Shown here: positions 24,937-34,122 of the stretch, one piece after another | How positions within the stretch are numbered: position 1 is the first letter of the stretch | Layout of the letters: each line of letters begins with the position of its first letter | DNA from: Vibrio sinaloensis | GTDB lineage: Bacteria > Pseudomonadota > Gammaproteobacteria > Enterobacterales > Vibrionaceae | Length of the DNA stretch: 64,000 nt | Direction: 5' to 3' | Assembly: GCF_000808535.1 (NCBI RefSeq) | Contig: NZ_JWLV01000001.1 | Span: 124,001 to 188,000 of the forward strand | Notes under the pieces: generated by a model | Databases searched by the model: none | The model's input: the letters and a program-made list of their open reading frames with translations, nothing else | Told to the model about the DNA's origin: nothing | Translations under genes and position numbers: made by a program

Positions 24937-26064
24937 TTATGCGTATTGGGCTAACTGCATTTCCCAGCGTTTACGTTGTGAGCTGAGCTCTTGTTTAAGT
25001 TGTTGATAGCGCAGTTTAAGTAATGAGCATTCGTACTTTTCAGTCAGGCTACTCTTTTGCGCTTCAAGAACTTGTTTCTTGATCTCATAGTAGTCACTCA
25101 TTTTAGTGATCAGTTGTTCAAACTCTCGATTTAATGCCTCTTTAAGCTGTGAAGCATTGGGTAGGTTTTCGATTTTTCTTTGTGCGATTTCACGACACAT
25201 CTTAGCGCGCGCTTTTTCAATTTTGAGCTTGGGCGTCACTCGTAGTTTACGAGTCAAACCTAGCCATGAACAACTCTTAATTAGCCATTTCGTTGGGTCA
25301 TACTGCCACCAATAAATGCCATTTCGGTAATCGTTCTCGAAGATGTGGTGATAGTTGTGGTATCCCTCGCCAAAGGTAAAGAATGCTAACACGCCATTAT
25401 CACGAGCGGTATTTTTGTCTGTGTAGGGTTGGCTGCCCCAAATATGAGCCAGTGAGTTAATAAAGAAGGTGGAATGGTGGCTAAGAACCAATCGAAGAAC
25501 ACCCACAATCAACAGCATGCCAAGGATATCACCATAAACAATGCCTAAAGCGAGCGGGATTCCAACGTTGGTTAAGATCGCGAGTGGAATGTAGTACTTG
25601 TGCTGCCACATCACGATTTTATCTTTCTGTAAGTCGCGGCAGTTGCTGTAATCGGAATAGGTATTTGCGTTGTACTCACGCAGCATCCAACCAATGTGTG
25701 AAAACCAAAAGCCGCGTTTAGCCGAATAGGGGTCTTTGTCGTTGTGGTCTACATGTTTGTGGTGGATTCGATGGTCTGAACTCCAGTGAAGCGCGCTATT
25801 TTGTAGAGCAAAAGCCCCGCCAAGAGCAAAAATAAATCGCAGCAGTCCGTGTGCTTCATAGGTTTTGTGTGACCAGAGACGATGGTAACCCGCGGTGATC
25901 GACAAGTTACAGAATGAAAATGCGACGATAAACCAAATCAAGTGCTCAACACCATATCCTGTCGTAAAACCATACCAAGGAACGACGACGAGAGCGACGA
26001 GAAATGATAAGAGAAAAATAGCGATATTGAGCCATATCAGTGGCGGTTTACGCTCGGTGGACAT
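24937..26064 (-). CDS. Membrane fatty acid desaturase (delta-9, acyl-CoA type)
   Basis: A 375-residue di-iron membrane enzyme that introduces a cis double bond into acyl chains. Three histidine boxes are present: HRLWSH near residue 62, HRIHHKHVDHNDKDP near 99-113, and GYHNYHHIFENDYRNG near 235-250. Four hydrophobic helices lie near 9-30, 35-55 and 155-200. After the catalytic part there is an unusual 100-residue helical, charged C-terminal extension (KIEKARAKMCREIAQRKIEN to the end) predicted as coiled coil. AAAGGAAATCT before ATG 26064 is a good ribosome site. Two FabR-like palindromes lie directly upstream, fitting control by the unsaturated fatty acid regulator. Monocistronic. Confidence 0.92.
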   Translation of the reverse strand: MSTERKPPLIWLNIAIFLLSFLVALVVVPWYGFTTGYGVEHLIWFIVAFSFCNLSITAGYHRLWSHKTYEAHGLLRFIFALGGAFALQNSALHWSSDHRIHHKHVDHNDKDPYSAKRGFWFSHIGWMLREYNANTYSDYSNCRDLQKDKIVMWQHKYYIPLAILTNVGIPLALGIVYGDILGMLLIVGVLRLVLSHHSTFFINSLAHIWGSQPYTDKNTARDNGVLAFFTFGEGYHNYHHIFENDYRNGIYWWQYDPTKWLIKSCSWLGLTRKLRVTPKLKIEKARAKMCREIAQRKIENLPNASQLKEALNREFEQLITKMSDYYEIKKQVLEAQKSSLTEKYECSLLKLRYQQLKQELSSQRKRWEMQLAQYA

Positions 26065-26080
26065 GGATAGATTTCCTTTC

Positions 26081-26124
26081 AGCTAACAATTGTACGCTAG
26101 AATATCAGCGTACACGTGTAAGTC
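26081..26124 (-). promoter_or_regulatory. Two FabR-like operators before the desaturase gene
   Basis: AGCTAACA-AT-TGTACGCT (26081-26098) has a perfect right half and 6 of 8 in the left half of the FabR palindrome AGCGTACA-N2-TGTACGCT. AGCGTACA-CG-TGTAAGTC (26107-26124) has a perfect left half and 5 of 8 in the right. Centres are 26 bp apart, the first starting 17 bp from the start codon. FabR is the TetR-family repressor of fabA and fabB; control of a desaturase is an inference. Confidence 0.55.
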
Positions 26125-26149
26125 AAACGAAAGAAAATCAAAAAGTGAC

Positions 26150-26447
26150 TAGGGTCTGTTAACCTTTCGCGGTTAAATTTTGTTCGGATGGGGACGCCTA
26201 GTCAAAATCGTTTTAGGCGCGGCAAGGGTTGTGTAGCCTAGTCATTCTAAGTAAATACCCCTTAACAAAGCATAAAACGATTTTAGCCGAACCCTTCTGG
26301 CAGCGCTTGTGGTTCATTTCTACTGCGTTATCGGCTTTTCATGTAGGCTAGCTACACTTCAAAGCCTCTGTCTGCTCTTGTTTGTAAAGAAATAGAAATT
26401 TCCCACAAACTGCTGCAAAAATCAGCTCGAAAGATCAACAGACCCTA
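26150..26447. repeat. 298-bp element with terminal inverted repeats (MITE-like)
   Basis: The ends TAGGGTCTGTTAACCTTTCG (26150-26169) and CGAAAGATCAACAGACCCTA (26428-26447) are inverted repeats with 18 of 20 matches. Both ends carry TA, which could be the two-base target duplication of IS630/Tc1-type elements. Inside, AAAATCGTTTTA and TAAAACGATTTT form another inverted pair. No open frame of useful length is present, so any movement would need a transposase elsewhere. No second copy was seen in this window. Confidence 0.65.
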
Positions 26448-26465
26448 AATCATCGTTAAAAGTCG

Positions 26466-26495
26466 AGCGCGTTGCGACGGCTGCAACACGCTTTT
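26466..26495. terminator. Terminator-like hairpin with no adjoining gene
   Basis: AGCG-C-GTTGC (26466-26475) pairs with GCAAC-A-CGCT (26483-26492), one internal mismatch, 7-nt loop, followed by TTTG and preceded by AAAAG. It ends no visible gene on either strand. Confidence 0.45.
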
Positions 26496-26579
26496 GTTCC
26501 AGAGTTATTGGCTTTTTGTTAAATGTTTAATAGTATGAAGAGGTATACAATCCTTAACAGGACGTAATAAGGACTACAA

Positions 26580-27140
26580 ATGGAATTAAAAGTAGCTGAA
26601 TATAGCGATTACGAACGTATCGCTACGCTGCACGCACAAAGCTGGAAGCAGTTTTACCAAGGTATTCTTGGTAAAGAGTATCTAGAAAATGAAGTATTAG
26701 AAGAACGTTTAGCCGTTTGGCAAACTCGCCTTATCAACCCTCCCTTTAATCAACATGTGATTTTAATTGAAGAGGGGGGACTGCTGTGCGGATTCATTTG
26801 CGCTTTTGGCAATCATGATTTTGAAAAAGGCACCATTATTGATGCTTTGCATATTGACGATGCCTATCGAGGGAAAGGGCTAGGTTCTATCCTGATTGAA
26901 GAAATGGCGAAGTGGATTCATCAATATTTTCCGGATAATGGCGTTTACTTGGAAGTGATGAAAGATAACCTCCAGGCTATAGAGTTTTATGACTATATTG
27001 GCGGAAAAAATGCGCAAGAAAGACTCTGGAACGCCCCTTGCGGTAATCAAGTGACTGAACTTGTCTATTGCTGGAAATCACCCGAGATTATGCTGGAAAA
27101 CATCATGGCTCACGCCAAATCCAGTTTAGTAACAAATTGA
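26580..27140 (+). CDS. GNAT-family N-acetyltransferase
   Basis: A 186-residue acetyltransferase. The N-terminal strand-helix is MELKVAEYSDYERIATLHAQ; HVILIEEGGLLCGFICAFGN is the strand pair before the acetyl-CoA loop, and DALHIDDAYRGKGLGSILIE carries the classic RGKGLG pyrophosphate loop near residues 99-104. GVYLEVMKDNLQAIEFYDYI follows with the conserved Asn and Tyr. The substrate is not evident. It has its own promoter region and is followed after 99 bp by the RND operon, without a clear terminator between. Confidence 0.88.
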   Translation: MELKVAEYSDYERIATLHAQSWKQFYQGILGKEYLENEVLEERLAVWQTRLINPPFNQHVILIEEGGLLCGFICAFGNHDFEKGTIIDALHIDDAYRGKGLGSILIEEMAKWIHQYFPDNGVYLEVMKDNLQAIEFYDYIGGKNAQERLWNAPCGNQVTELVYCWKSPEIMLENIMAHAKSSLVTN

Positions 27141-27188
27141 AACACTTAACTTCCTTCCTCTGATATTCTTCGGACACAACATAGTAGC

Positions 27189-27232
27189 CCGTTAGGTAAT
27201 TTGGCCAAGCCTCTTTAAATCTTACCTAACGG
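27189..27232 (+). promoter_or_regulatory. Perfect inverted repeat before the RND efflux operon
   Basis: CCGTTAGGTAA (27189-27199) and TTACCTAACGG (27222-27232) are perfect 11-bp complements, 22 bases apart, ending 7 bp before the start codon. The right arm covers the position where a ribosome site would be, and no other such site is visible. It may act as an operator or as an RNA stem that limits translation. Confidence 0.55.
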
Positions 27233-27239
27233 TCTATTC

Positions 27240-28352
27240 ATGAAAAAAACACTGCTATTGTCTGCACTAACCAGTGCAATTTTACTATCAGGATGTGGTG
27301 AACAAAACCAAGGGAACAATCAAGCGCCAGCACCACTTGTTGTTGCGGAACAAGTGAAAACTATTGAGCATCAAGCGAGCAAATCCTACATTGGCCGCGT
27401 AGAAGCGGTTGAAGACACCAACATTACTGCTCAGGTCACTGGCTATTTGAAACAACGTCATTTTGACGAAGGCCAAATGGTCGAGCAGGGCCAATTGCTC
27501 TATTCGATTGAACCTTCCTCTTTCCAAGCTCAGGTCGCGACTGCAAAAGCGACGCTTGCACAAGCCAATGCGGCACTTAAAAAAGCAGAACTGGACTTTC
27601 AGCGCGGTAAAAACTTACTCCCTAAAGGCAGTATTTCGCAATCAGAATTCGATAACCTTAACGCCACCTTATTAGGTGCAACAGCCCAGGTTGAAGCGGC
27701 CAAAGCGCAGCTTCATCTTGCAGAGGTGAATCTGTCATACACTGAAATTCGTGCTCCATTTTCTGGTCGAATTGCACAAAGTAAAGTTAGCACGGGCGAT
27801 CTGTTGTCACCACAGTCGGGCATCTTAACCACCTTAGTTAGTCTTGACCCGATCCATACAAGTTTTAGCATAAGCGAACGAGAGCGTTTACAAATGGGGA
27901 TGGACAAGGTGACCACTCGTACTGCCAACGAAGCCGACTCCGTTGAAGTTAAAGTGGTGTTGGAAAATGGGGAATACTTCCCACATGCAGGCCAACTTGA
28001 CTACTTAGGCAATCGAATCGACTTAGATACAGGCACTATATCAATGCGTGCAGTGGTGTCTAATCCAGAGCTGCGATTATTGCCCGGTCAACATGTTCGT
28101 GTTGAACTCAAAGAAAAGCAGGCGAGAGATGCGTTGGTGATTCCGCGCCGCGCAGTGCAAACCGATCTCGAAGGTAACTTTGTAATGGTGGTAACAGAGG
28201 GGAACGTTGCGGAGCGCCGCAATGTTGAACTTGGCCATCAAGTTGAAGGAGGAATCATTATCCGTAGTGGAATTGCCGACACGGATAAGGTGATAACCCA
28301 AGGCCTTCAACGAGTGCGCAACGGTGTTCCTGTGCGAACAGACGCAGAATAA
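27240..28352 (+). CDS. RND efflux periplasmic adaptor (AcrA/MexE type lipoprotein)
   Basis: A 370-residue adaptor with a lipoprotein signal ending LLSGCGEQ, so it is anchored to the inner membrane by lipid. Domains in order: beta-strand and lipoyl half (SYIGRVEAVEDTNITAQVTG, FDEGQMVEQGQLLYSIEP), an alpha hairpin about 88-155 (VATAKATLAQANAALKKAEL), second lipoyl half (YTEIRAPFSGRIAQSKVSTG) and the beta-barrel and membrane-proximal domains. It bridges the RND pump and an outer-membrane TolC-type channel, absent here. Its stop is ten bases before the pump gene. A perfect inverted repeat lies at its start. Confidence 0.94.
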   Translation: MKKTLLLSALTSAILLSGCGEQNQGNNQAPAPLVVAEQVKTIEHQASKSYIGRVEAVEDTNITAQVTGYLKQRHFDEGQMVEQGQLLYSIEPSSFQAQVATAKATLAQANAALKKAELDFQRGKNLLPKGSISQSEFDNLNATLLGATAQVEAAKAQLHLAEVNLSYTEIRAPFSGRIAQSKVSTGDLLSPQSGILTTLVSLDPIHTSFSISERERLQMGMDKVTTRTANEADSVEVKVVLENGEYFPHAGQLDYLGNRIDLDTGTISMRAVVSNPELRLLPGQHVRVELKEKQARDALVIPRRAVQTDLEGNFVMVVTEGNVAERRNVELGHQVEGGIIIRSGIADTDKVITQGLQRVRNGVPVRTDAE

Positions 28353-28362
28353 AGGAGCTTAA

Positions 28363-31300
28363 ATGTTAAGTCGATTCTTTATCCAGCGTCCAAAGTTTGC
28401 GCTGGTTATCTCCATCATACTAACCTTAGCTGGTGCCATCGCATTGGCGATCCTTCCTGTAGCTGAATACCCCAAGATAAGCCCTCCGTCAGTAAGCGTC
28501 ACGGCGTACTACACGGGTGCCAGTGCAGAGGTGGTTGAGCAAGCTATCGCAGATCCAATAGAAACATCGGTCAATGGTGTTGAGGACATGATTTACATGT
28601 CTTCGAAAAGTGCCAACGATGGCTCTTATAACCTCAACGTCACGTTTGATGTTGGGACCGATCCTGATATGGCGCAAGTCAACGTTCAAAACCGCGTTTC
28701 TCAGATTGAGTCGAAGCTTCCTCAAGAAGTGAGGATGGTCGGTGTAACGGTTAAGAAGCGATCTCCTGACCTGTTAATGGTGCTTAACTTCTATTCACCA
28801 GACGGAAAATACGACGATCAATTCTTGATTAACTACATTAACTTGAATGTAAAAGATCAGCTTGCTCGAGTGAAGGGCATCAGTGAAGTAAGCGTCATCG
28901 GTGGCGGCGAATACGCCATGCGTGTTTGGCTAGATCCTGAGAAGATGGCGAACCTAAAGCTGACTACGTCAGACATACACGCAGCGCTCGCTGAGCAGAA
29001 CGTGCAAGTTGCCGCAGGTCGTGTTGGTGCGGCGCCTTACAATGATGTTCAAGAAGTCCAGTTTAACTTGGTGACGAAAGGGCGTCTTGAAAGCGTTGGC
29101 GAGTTCGAAAACGTCGTCTTGCGAGCAAATAGCGACGGCTCAACGGTATACCTCAAAGATGTGGCCCGTGTAGAGCTAGGTAAAAAGTTTTACGACGGCA
29201 GCGGCAAGTATCGTGGTCAAGATGCGTCAATTGTAACGTTATCGCTTCAATCTGATGCTAACGCACTGGAAAGTGGCCAAGCTGTTGTGGAAATGCTTGA
29301 TAAACTGAGTGTTAACTTTCCTGAAGGGATGGAATACGAAGCAAGTTATGACACAACGCTATTCGTTGCTGAATCTATCAAAGGCGTTGTTAAAACACTT
29401 ATTGAAGCGATTTTGCTGGTTATTGCGGTGACCTACTTGTTCTTAGGCAGTGCTCGAGCAACCTTGATTCCAGTTGTTGCAATCCCTGTGTCATTAATTG
29501 GTACGTTTGCTGTGATGCAAGCGACTGGTTTTACCATCAACACGGTGACCTTGTTTGGTTTGATTTTGGCGATCGGTATCGTGGTGGATGATGCAATCCT
29601 CGTGATTGAGAATGTCGATACTACCATGGCAAAAGACCCAAGTATCAGTCCACGTAAAGCGACGTTGATTGCAATGAAAGAGGTGACGGGGCCGATCATT
29701 ACTTCGACCTTGGTGCTGCTTGCGGTGTTCTTGCCAGTGGCGATGTTGCCGGGTATTACAGGGATTATGTACCGTCAGTTCGCTTTGACGATCTGTATTT
29801 CTGTGGTCATTTCATCAATTAACGCGCTAACCTTGTCTCCGGCTTTGTGCTCATTGGTGCTGAAACAAGGGGGTGGAAACACCTCGCGTTGGTTCGCTGT
29901 ATTCAATCAAGGGTTAGAAAAAATCACTCACCGTTACGGTCAGGTAGCGGGTTTCTTGGTCAAAAAAGCCATTTTGCTTGGGGCGTTTTTCCTTGTCGCA
30001 ATTGCGGCGGTGACCTTCTTCGCGAAAACGACATCAACGGCGTTTGTCCCTCAAGAAGACAAAGGAATCCTGCTGGTTAATGTCCAACTCCCAGATGCGG
30101 CGTCCTTGTCGAGAACGCAAGAAGTGACCGAGCAGTTAGTCGATATGGTTGAACAAGAGCCAGGTGTCGATGGTGTCACTGTAGCAAATGGCTTTGCCTT
30201 TATGACAGGTGCTGCTGCGTCAAACGGTGCGTCACTGTTTATCAAACTGGAAGATTGGGATACGCGCAATGCGTTGGAAGGCGATCACTCTTCAACTGCG
30301 ATAGCACAACGCATCAATGGCCGTGCCGCGATGGAATTGCCACAAGCGGTTGTATTTGCGATGGGACCTCCTGCGGTACCTGGTATGGGGGCAGCCTCTG
30401 GTTTCGAGTTTGTTCTTGAAGATACCCTAGGTCGCAGTCGAACCGACCTTGCAATGGTCATGGGGCAGGTGATTGAAGCGGCAAATAAGCAACCGGAAAT
30501 CGCCTATACATTTAGTACCTTCCGCGCCAATGTTCCCCATTACTATGTCGACATTGACCGAGAGAAAGCGCAGCAATTGGGCGTGCCACTTTCAAGCATC
30601 TTCCAAACGCTACAGGGTAACTTAGGTTCGCTCTATGTGAATGATTTTACGATGTTTGGTAAGAACTTCCGCGTCACGATGCAAGCCGACAGTGAACATC
30701 GTAGCAGCATGGATGATTTAGAGCGCTTCCACGTTCGAACATCACAAGGCGTGATGGTGCCACTTAGTACCTTGGTAAGTTATGAGCAAATCTTCGAGCC
30801 AGATGTCGCTTGGCGTTACAACATGTACCGCAGTGCCATTATCCAAGGTCAACCAGCACCGGGTTATTCAAGTGGTGATGCCATTGCTGCAATGGAGCGA
30901 GTGGCAGCAGAAGTTCTCCCTCATGGCTATCAATATGAGTGGACTGGATTGGCCTATCAAGAAGTGCTTGCTGGAAACCAAGCGATCTTTGCGTTCGCAC
31001 TTGCACTGATATTTATCTATCTGTTCATGGTTGCTCAATATGAGAGTTGGAGTATTCCATTGGCGATAATCTTGGTGGTGCCTATCGCCACGCTAGGTTC
31101 GTTCTTAGCACTTAATTTGACGGGAACGCCGCTCAACTTATATGCGCAAATTGGCTTAGTGTTGTTGATTGCGCTCGCCGCAAAGAATGCCATTCTGATT
31201 GTGGAATTCGCCAAAGTTGAGCGAGAAGAGAAAGATGTGCCAATTGATGAAGCTGCGGTACACGGTGGTAAGCTGCGTTTCCGAGCGGTGAATATGACAT

Positions 31301-31515
31301 CCTGGTCATTCATCTTAGGTATTTTCCCGCTGATTTTTGCCTCAGGGGCTGGGCACGTGAGTCAAAACTCGTTGGGTATCTCATTGATTGGTGGTCTACT
31401 CTGCGTGTTGTTGGCGGGTACCTTCTTGATCCCTGGTTTCTACGCTGTCGTTCAGCGCCAGCGAGAGAAGATACACGGTGGCAATACCAAAATGGTTCCA
31501 TTGGACGATGAGTAA
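28363..31515 (+). CDS. RND multidrug efflux transporter (HAE1 family)
   Basis: A 1050-residue proton-driven pump, full length for the AcrB/MexF type. N-terminal [20 protein letters not shown] is helix 1. Twelve helices are arranged as 1+5+1+5 with two large periplasmic loops. Motifs: [14 protein letters not shown] in helix 4 with the paired aspartates of proton relay, [18 protein letters not shown], a second-half [20 protein letters not shown] with the relay Lys, and [19 protein letters not shown]. Substrates cannot be told; drugs, bile salts or fatty acids are usual in Vibrio. Ribosome site AAAGGAG precedes ATG 28363. It ends in a strong terminator. No local repressor gene accompanies the operon. 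Confidence 0.96.
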   Translation: MLSRFFIQRPKFALVISIILTLAGAIALAILPVAEYPKISPPSVSVTAYYTGASAEVVEQAIADPIETSVNGVEDMIYMSSKSANDGSYNLNVTFDVGTDPDMAQVNVQNRVSQIESKLPQEVRMVGVTVKKRSPDLLMVLNFYSPDGKYDDQFLINYINLNVKDQLARVKGISEVSVIGGGEYAMRVWLDPEKMANLKLTTSDIHAALAEQNVQVAAGRVGAAPYNDVQEVQFNLVTKGRLESVGEFENVVLRANSDGSTVYLKDVARVELGKKFYDGSGKYRGQDASIVTLSLQSDANALESGQAVVEMLDKLSVNFPEGMEYEASYDTTLFVAESIKGVVKTLIEAILLVIAVTYLFLGSARATLIPVVAIPVSLIGTFAVMQATGFTINTVTLFGLILAIGIVVDDAILVIENVDTTMAKDPSISPRKATLIAMKEVTGPIITSTLVLLAVFLPVAMLPGITGIMYRQFALTICISVVISSINALTLSPALCSLVLKQGGGNTSRWFAVFNQGLEKITHRYGQVAGFLVKKAILLGAFFLVAIAAVTFFAKTTSTAFVPQEDKGILLVNVQLPDAASLSRTQEVTEQLVDMVEQEPGVDGVTVANGFAFMTGAAASNGASLFIKLEDWDTRNALEGDHSSTAIAQRINGRAAMELPQAVVFAMGPPAVPGMGAASGFEFVLEDTLGRSRTDLAMVMGQVIEAANKQPEIAYTFSTFRANVPHYYVDIDREKAQQLGVPLSSIFQTLQGNLGSLYVNDFTMFGKNFRVTMQADSEHRSSMDDLERFHVRTSQGVMVPLSTLVSYEQIFEPDVAWRYNMYRSAIIQGQPAPGYSSGDAIAAMERVAAEVLPHGYQYEWTGLAYQEVLAGNQAIFAFALALIFIYLFMVAQYESWSIPLAIILVVPIATLGSFLALNLTGTPLNLYAQIGLVLLIALAAKNAILIVEFAKVEREEKDVPIDEAAVHGGKLRFRAVNMTSWSFILGIFPLIFASGAGHVSQNSLGISLIGGLLCVLLAGTFLIPGFYAVVQRQREKIHGGNTKMVPLDDE

Positions 31516-31526
31516 CAACTAAAACG

Positions 31527-31555
31527 AAAAGCCCGCAATTAAGCGGGCTTTTTTA
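31527..31555. terminator. Bidirectional terminator, RND pump / chemoreceptor
   Basis: AAAAGCCCGC (31527-31536), loop AATTAA, GCGGGCTTTT (31543-31552) plus TT. Confidence 0.9.
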
Positions 31556-31570
31556 CACGTTAAGAATCAG

Positions 31571-33331
31571 CTATGACGTTTTAAACTCCGCGACTGCGTG
31601 ATCCATTTCAGTGGCTTGCGCCGATACGCGATCGACTTCAGTCAGACATTGCTGAGCAGAGCGCATGTTGCCATCAGAGATGACATTAAGTTCAGTGATG
31701 GACTCACTGACTTGATTCATCACAATACCTTGCTCCTCAATGGCAGAAGCTATGCGCTCTGAATTCGCTTGGATGTTAGTCATATCATCGATAATCTGAG
31801 TCAGACTGAGGTCCAGAGAGTCTGATGCTTTGAGCGTCGCTTGCCCTTGTTCATTACACTGGTCAATATCCGTCACCACTTGAGACATCTGAGATTGAAT
31901 GTCCGTCACCACTTTAGTGATTTCTTCCGTAGATTGGTGTGTACGGCTTGCCAATGCGCGAACTTCGTCCGCAACGACGGCGAAGCCACGACCTTGTTCA
32001 CCCGCACGTGCGGCCTCGATAGCGGCGTTAAGTGCCAATAAGTTAGTTTGCTCCGCGATTTCTTGGATAATGTTCACGGCATCACCAATCTTATCCACGT
32101 GATTGTTCAATGAGCCTATAGATTGCTGACTATTACCCAAAATTGACGATAATTGATCGATATTCCTAACCGTTGTTTTCACCACTTTACGGCCGTTTTC
32201 AGCATTAACTGCCGCCTGTTGCACGCCCTCTACCGCGATTGCAGTACTCTCTGAGATTTCATTGATCGTGGACACCATTTCTTGAACAGACGTTGCCATC
32301 GTGGTGGTGTGGTCTGCTTGAACGTTAAACTGTTCGATAACATTTTGCAGTTCGTCATGCATATTAGAAGTGCTTTGTGACAGCTCAGCAGACTTGCTCT
32401 GAGTCCCCGCGATTAGCTGTTCAAGTTTATCTAACAAGCGGTTGAAGTAGTTGGATATCGCAACCAACTCATTGTTACCACCTAAATTGGCTCTCAAAGA
32501 GACATTGTTTGAGCGCGCAATTTCTTGAATGATGGAGAGCAAGCTCGCAACCTGCGTATTGATAGAACGTGAGATTTGCCAAATGATTAATAGGATCAGA
32601 ATGATAACAAAGCCAGTTACTATCATCTTAAAGTTAGCCAAACGTTCCTGAGTCTCTTGCGCTTGTGATGTCAGTGCCTGAGAGAAGGATTTAAACTGTT
32701 CTTCAACTGTGTGTGAGAGCGCACGAGTATCGCCAAGTAAGCCAACATTGTATTTAAGACCTATCGTCGTCTTTTGCGCTATCAAGGCTTTGGCGGCAGC
32801 CAATAGTGCAGTAGCATCACTCGGGATAAGAGATGTATCTAATGAACCTGCTTGAACATTGTTGTTAAATTCGAAAAGGTTCACCAGTTGGTCACTGTTT
32901 AATTTAGGTCGAACACTTTCAAGCTCAGCATTGTATCGACCCAGCAATTTATCTTCTGGGTTCAATCCGTGCTGATTGTAGGCATTAACCAATGAGGTAA
33001 AACCGTTTTGATAATCAATGATGTCTGTTCGGAGTTGAGCACTAGAGGGGAGGTCATGCTCGGTAAGAATTTTGGCTAGCTGCGACTGCGTATCCAAAAA
33101 CTTGTCCATGTTGTCATTAAATCTATCTAGGTACTTAACATCTTTACGGAGCAAAAAGTCTTTTTCATTGCGCCGTAAATTTAGCAGGCGTATTTCCAAC
33201 TTAGCGACTAATAAGTTCGCTTGGTTGAGTTGTTCAGTCGTTTGGGCAAAGTGAGAAGTGGACAAAAGAACGGAAACCACTCCTAAAACGGCTACTGCAC
33301 CCAATGAATATAGTTTATTCTTGATATTCAT
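31571..33331 (-). CDS. Methyl-accepting chemotaxis protein
   Basis: A 586-residue chemoreceptor. Helix 1 lies at about 7-26 ([20 protein letters not shown]), then a helical periplasmic ligand domain of about 210 residues, helix 2 near 237-257 ([19 protein letters not shown]), a HAMP linker, and the cytoplasmic signalling domain. The conserved hairpin tip is [20 protein letters not shown], then [20 protein letters not shown]. It ends without the CheR-binding pentapeptide. The N-terminal [16 protein letters not shown] matches the four-helix (HBM-like) sensing modules of Vibrio and Pseudomonas receptors, which bind small acids; the ligand is unknown. ATG 33331 is chosen over an upstream ATG because AGG lies seven bases before it. 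Confidence 0.93.
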   Translation of the reverse strand: MNIKNKLYSLGAVAVLGVVSVLLSTSHFAQTTEQLNQANLLVAKLEIRLLNLRRNEKDFLLRKDVKYLDRFNDNMDKFLDTQSQLAKILTEHDLPSSAQLRTDIIDYQNGFTSLVNAYNQHGLNPEDKLLGRYNAELESVRPKLNSDQLVNLFEFNNNVQAGSLDTSLIPSDATALLAAAKALIAQKTTIGLKYNVGLLGDTRALSHTVEEQFKSFSQALTSQAQETQERLANFKMIVTGFVIILILLIIWQISRSINTQVASLLSIIQEIARSNNVSLRANLGGNNELVAISNYFNRLLDKLEQLIAGTQSKSAELSQSTSNMHDELQNVIEQFNVQADHTTTMATSVQEMVSTINEISESTAIAVEGVQQAAVNAENGRKVVKTTVRNIDQLSSILGNSQQSIGSLNNHVDKIGDAVNIIQEIAEQTNLLALNAAIEAARAGEQGRGFAVVADEVRALASRTHQSTEEITKVVTDIQSQMSQVVTDIDQCNEQGQATLKASDSLDLSLTQIIDDMTNIQANSERIASAIEEQGIVMNQVSESITELNVISDGNMRSAQQCLTEVDRVSAQATEMDHAVAEFKTS

Positions 33332-33474
33332 GAGATTACCTAAATAAGTCAAAGTTATAACATTATGAGTATTTAAGCTGATGTTAGTCTGTAATTACAA
33401 TTATATCAATTTAACTTATTGCAAAAGTGTTAACCTATTTATCGCTATAGGTTAGCTCAAGGATTGAATACAAG

Positions 33475-34083
33475 ATGCTGAATCTAATACAAAAGTATGA
33501 AGGATTAATTTTCGACATGGACGGAACGTTAATCGATACCATGCCCGCCCACCTAGAAGCGTGGCAACAAACATCAGATTACTTTAATTTCCCATTTACT
33601 AAAGCGTGGTTACATAGTTTAGGCGGAATGCCGAGTTATAAAATTGCGATAGAAATCAATAAAGAGCATCATCTTTCTCTCGACCCAACTGAAGTCTCGA
33701 AATTTAAAATGCGCTGTTTTTCAGAAATCGAAAATAAAGGAGAGGTGATCGCTTGTACCAAGGTAGTACTAGAACACTTTCATGGAAAGAAAAAACTTGC
33801 GGTCGGTACGGGAAGCCAACGCAAAAGTGCACTTGCACTGCTGAAACAAACCGAGTTACTGCCTAAGCTCGATGCTGTCGTTACCGCTACCGATGTTGCA
33901 AATCACAAACCAAACCCTGATACATTTCTCGAGGCAGCGAGACAACTGGGTGTTAGCGCAAACTCATGTATCGTTTTTGAGGATACTGAACTTGGCAAGC
34001 GCGCTGCACATTCAGGAGGGATGGACTGCATTATGGTCGAAGGTGATCAACTGGTTTTCTATCCGTGTCCCAGTTCAAAGTAA
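33475..34083 (+). CDS. yqaB: HAD-family sugar-phosphate phosphatase, YqaB type
   Basis: A 202-residue haloacid-dehalogenase-type phosphatase. Motif I is FDMDGTLIDT at about 13-22 (nucleophile Asp14), motif II GTGSQRKSA near 104, and motifs III/IV appear in NHKPNPDTFLEAA and CIVFEDTELGKRAA. The cap is helical, between motifs I and II. Order and length fit E. coli YqaB, which hydrolyses fructose 1-phosphate and 6-phosphogluconate. Close relatives act on other sugar phosphates, so specificity is inferred. It may link with the fru genes in the same window. Convergent with gsk. Confidence 0.85.
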   Translation: MLNLIQKYEGLIFDMDGTLIDTMPAHLEAWQQTSDYFNFPFTKAWLHSLGGMPSYKIAIEINKEHHLSLDPTEVSKFKMRCFSEIENKGEVIACTKVVLEHFHGKKKLAVGTGSQRKSALALLKQTELLPKLDAVVTATDVANHKPNPDTFLEAARQLGVSANSCIVFEDTELGKRAAHSGGMDCIMVEGDQLVFYPCPSSK

Positions 34084-34092
34084 GTGCGATCA

Positions 34093-34118
34093 AAAAAGCC
34101 GCATAACGCGGCTTTAAT
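34093..34118. terminator. Terminator, yqaB / gsk
   Basis: AAAGCCGC (34095-34102), loop ATAAC, GCGGCTTT (34108-34115); A-run on the left gives a T-run on the minus strand. Confidence 0.85.
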
Positions 34119-34122
34119 ATGA

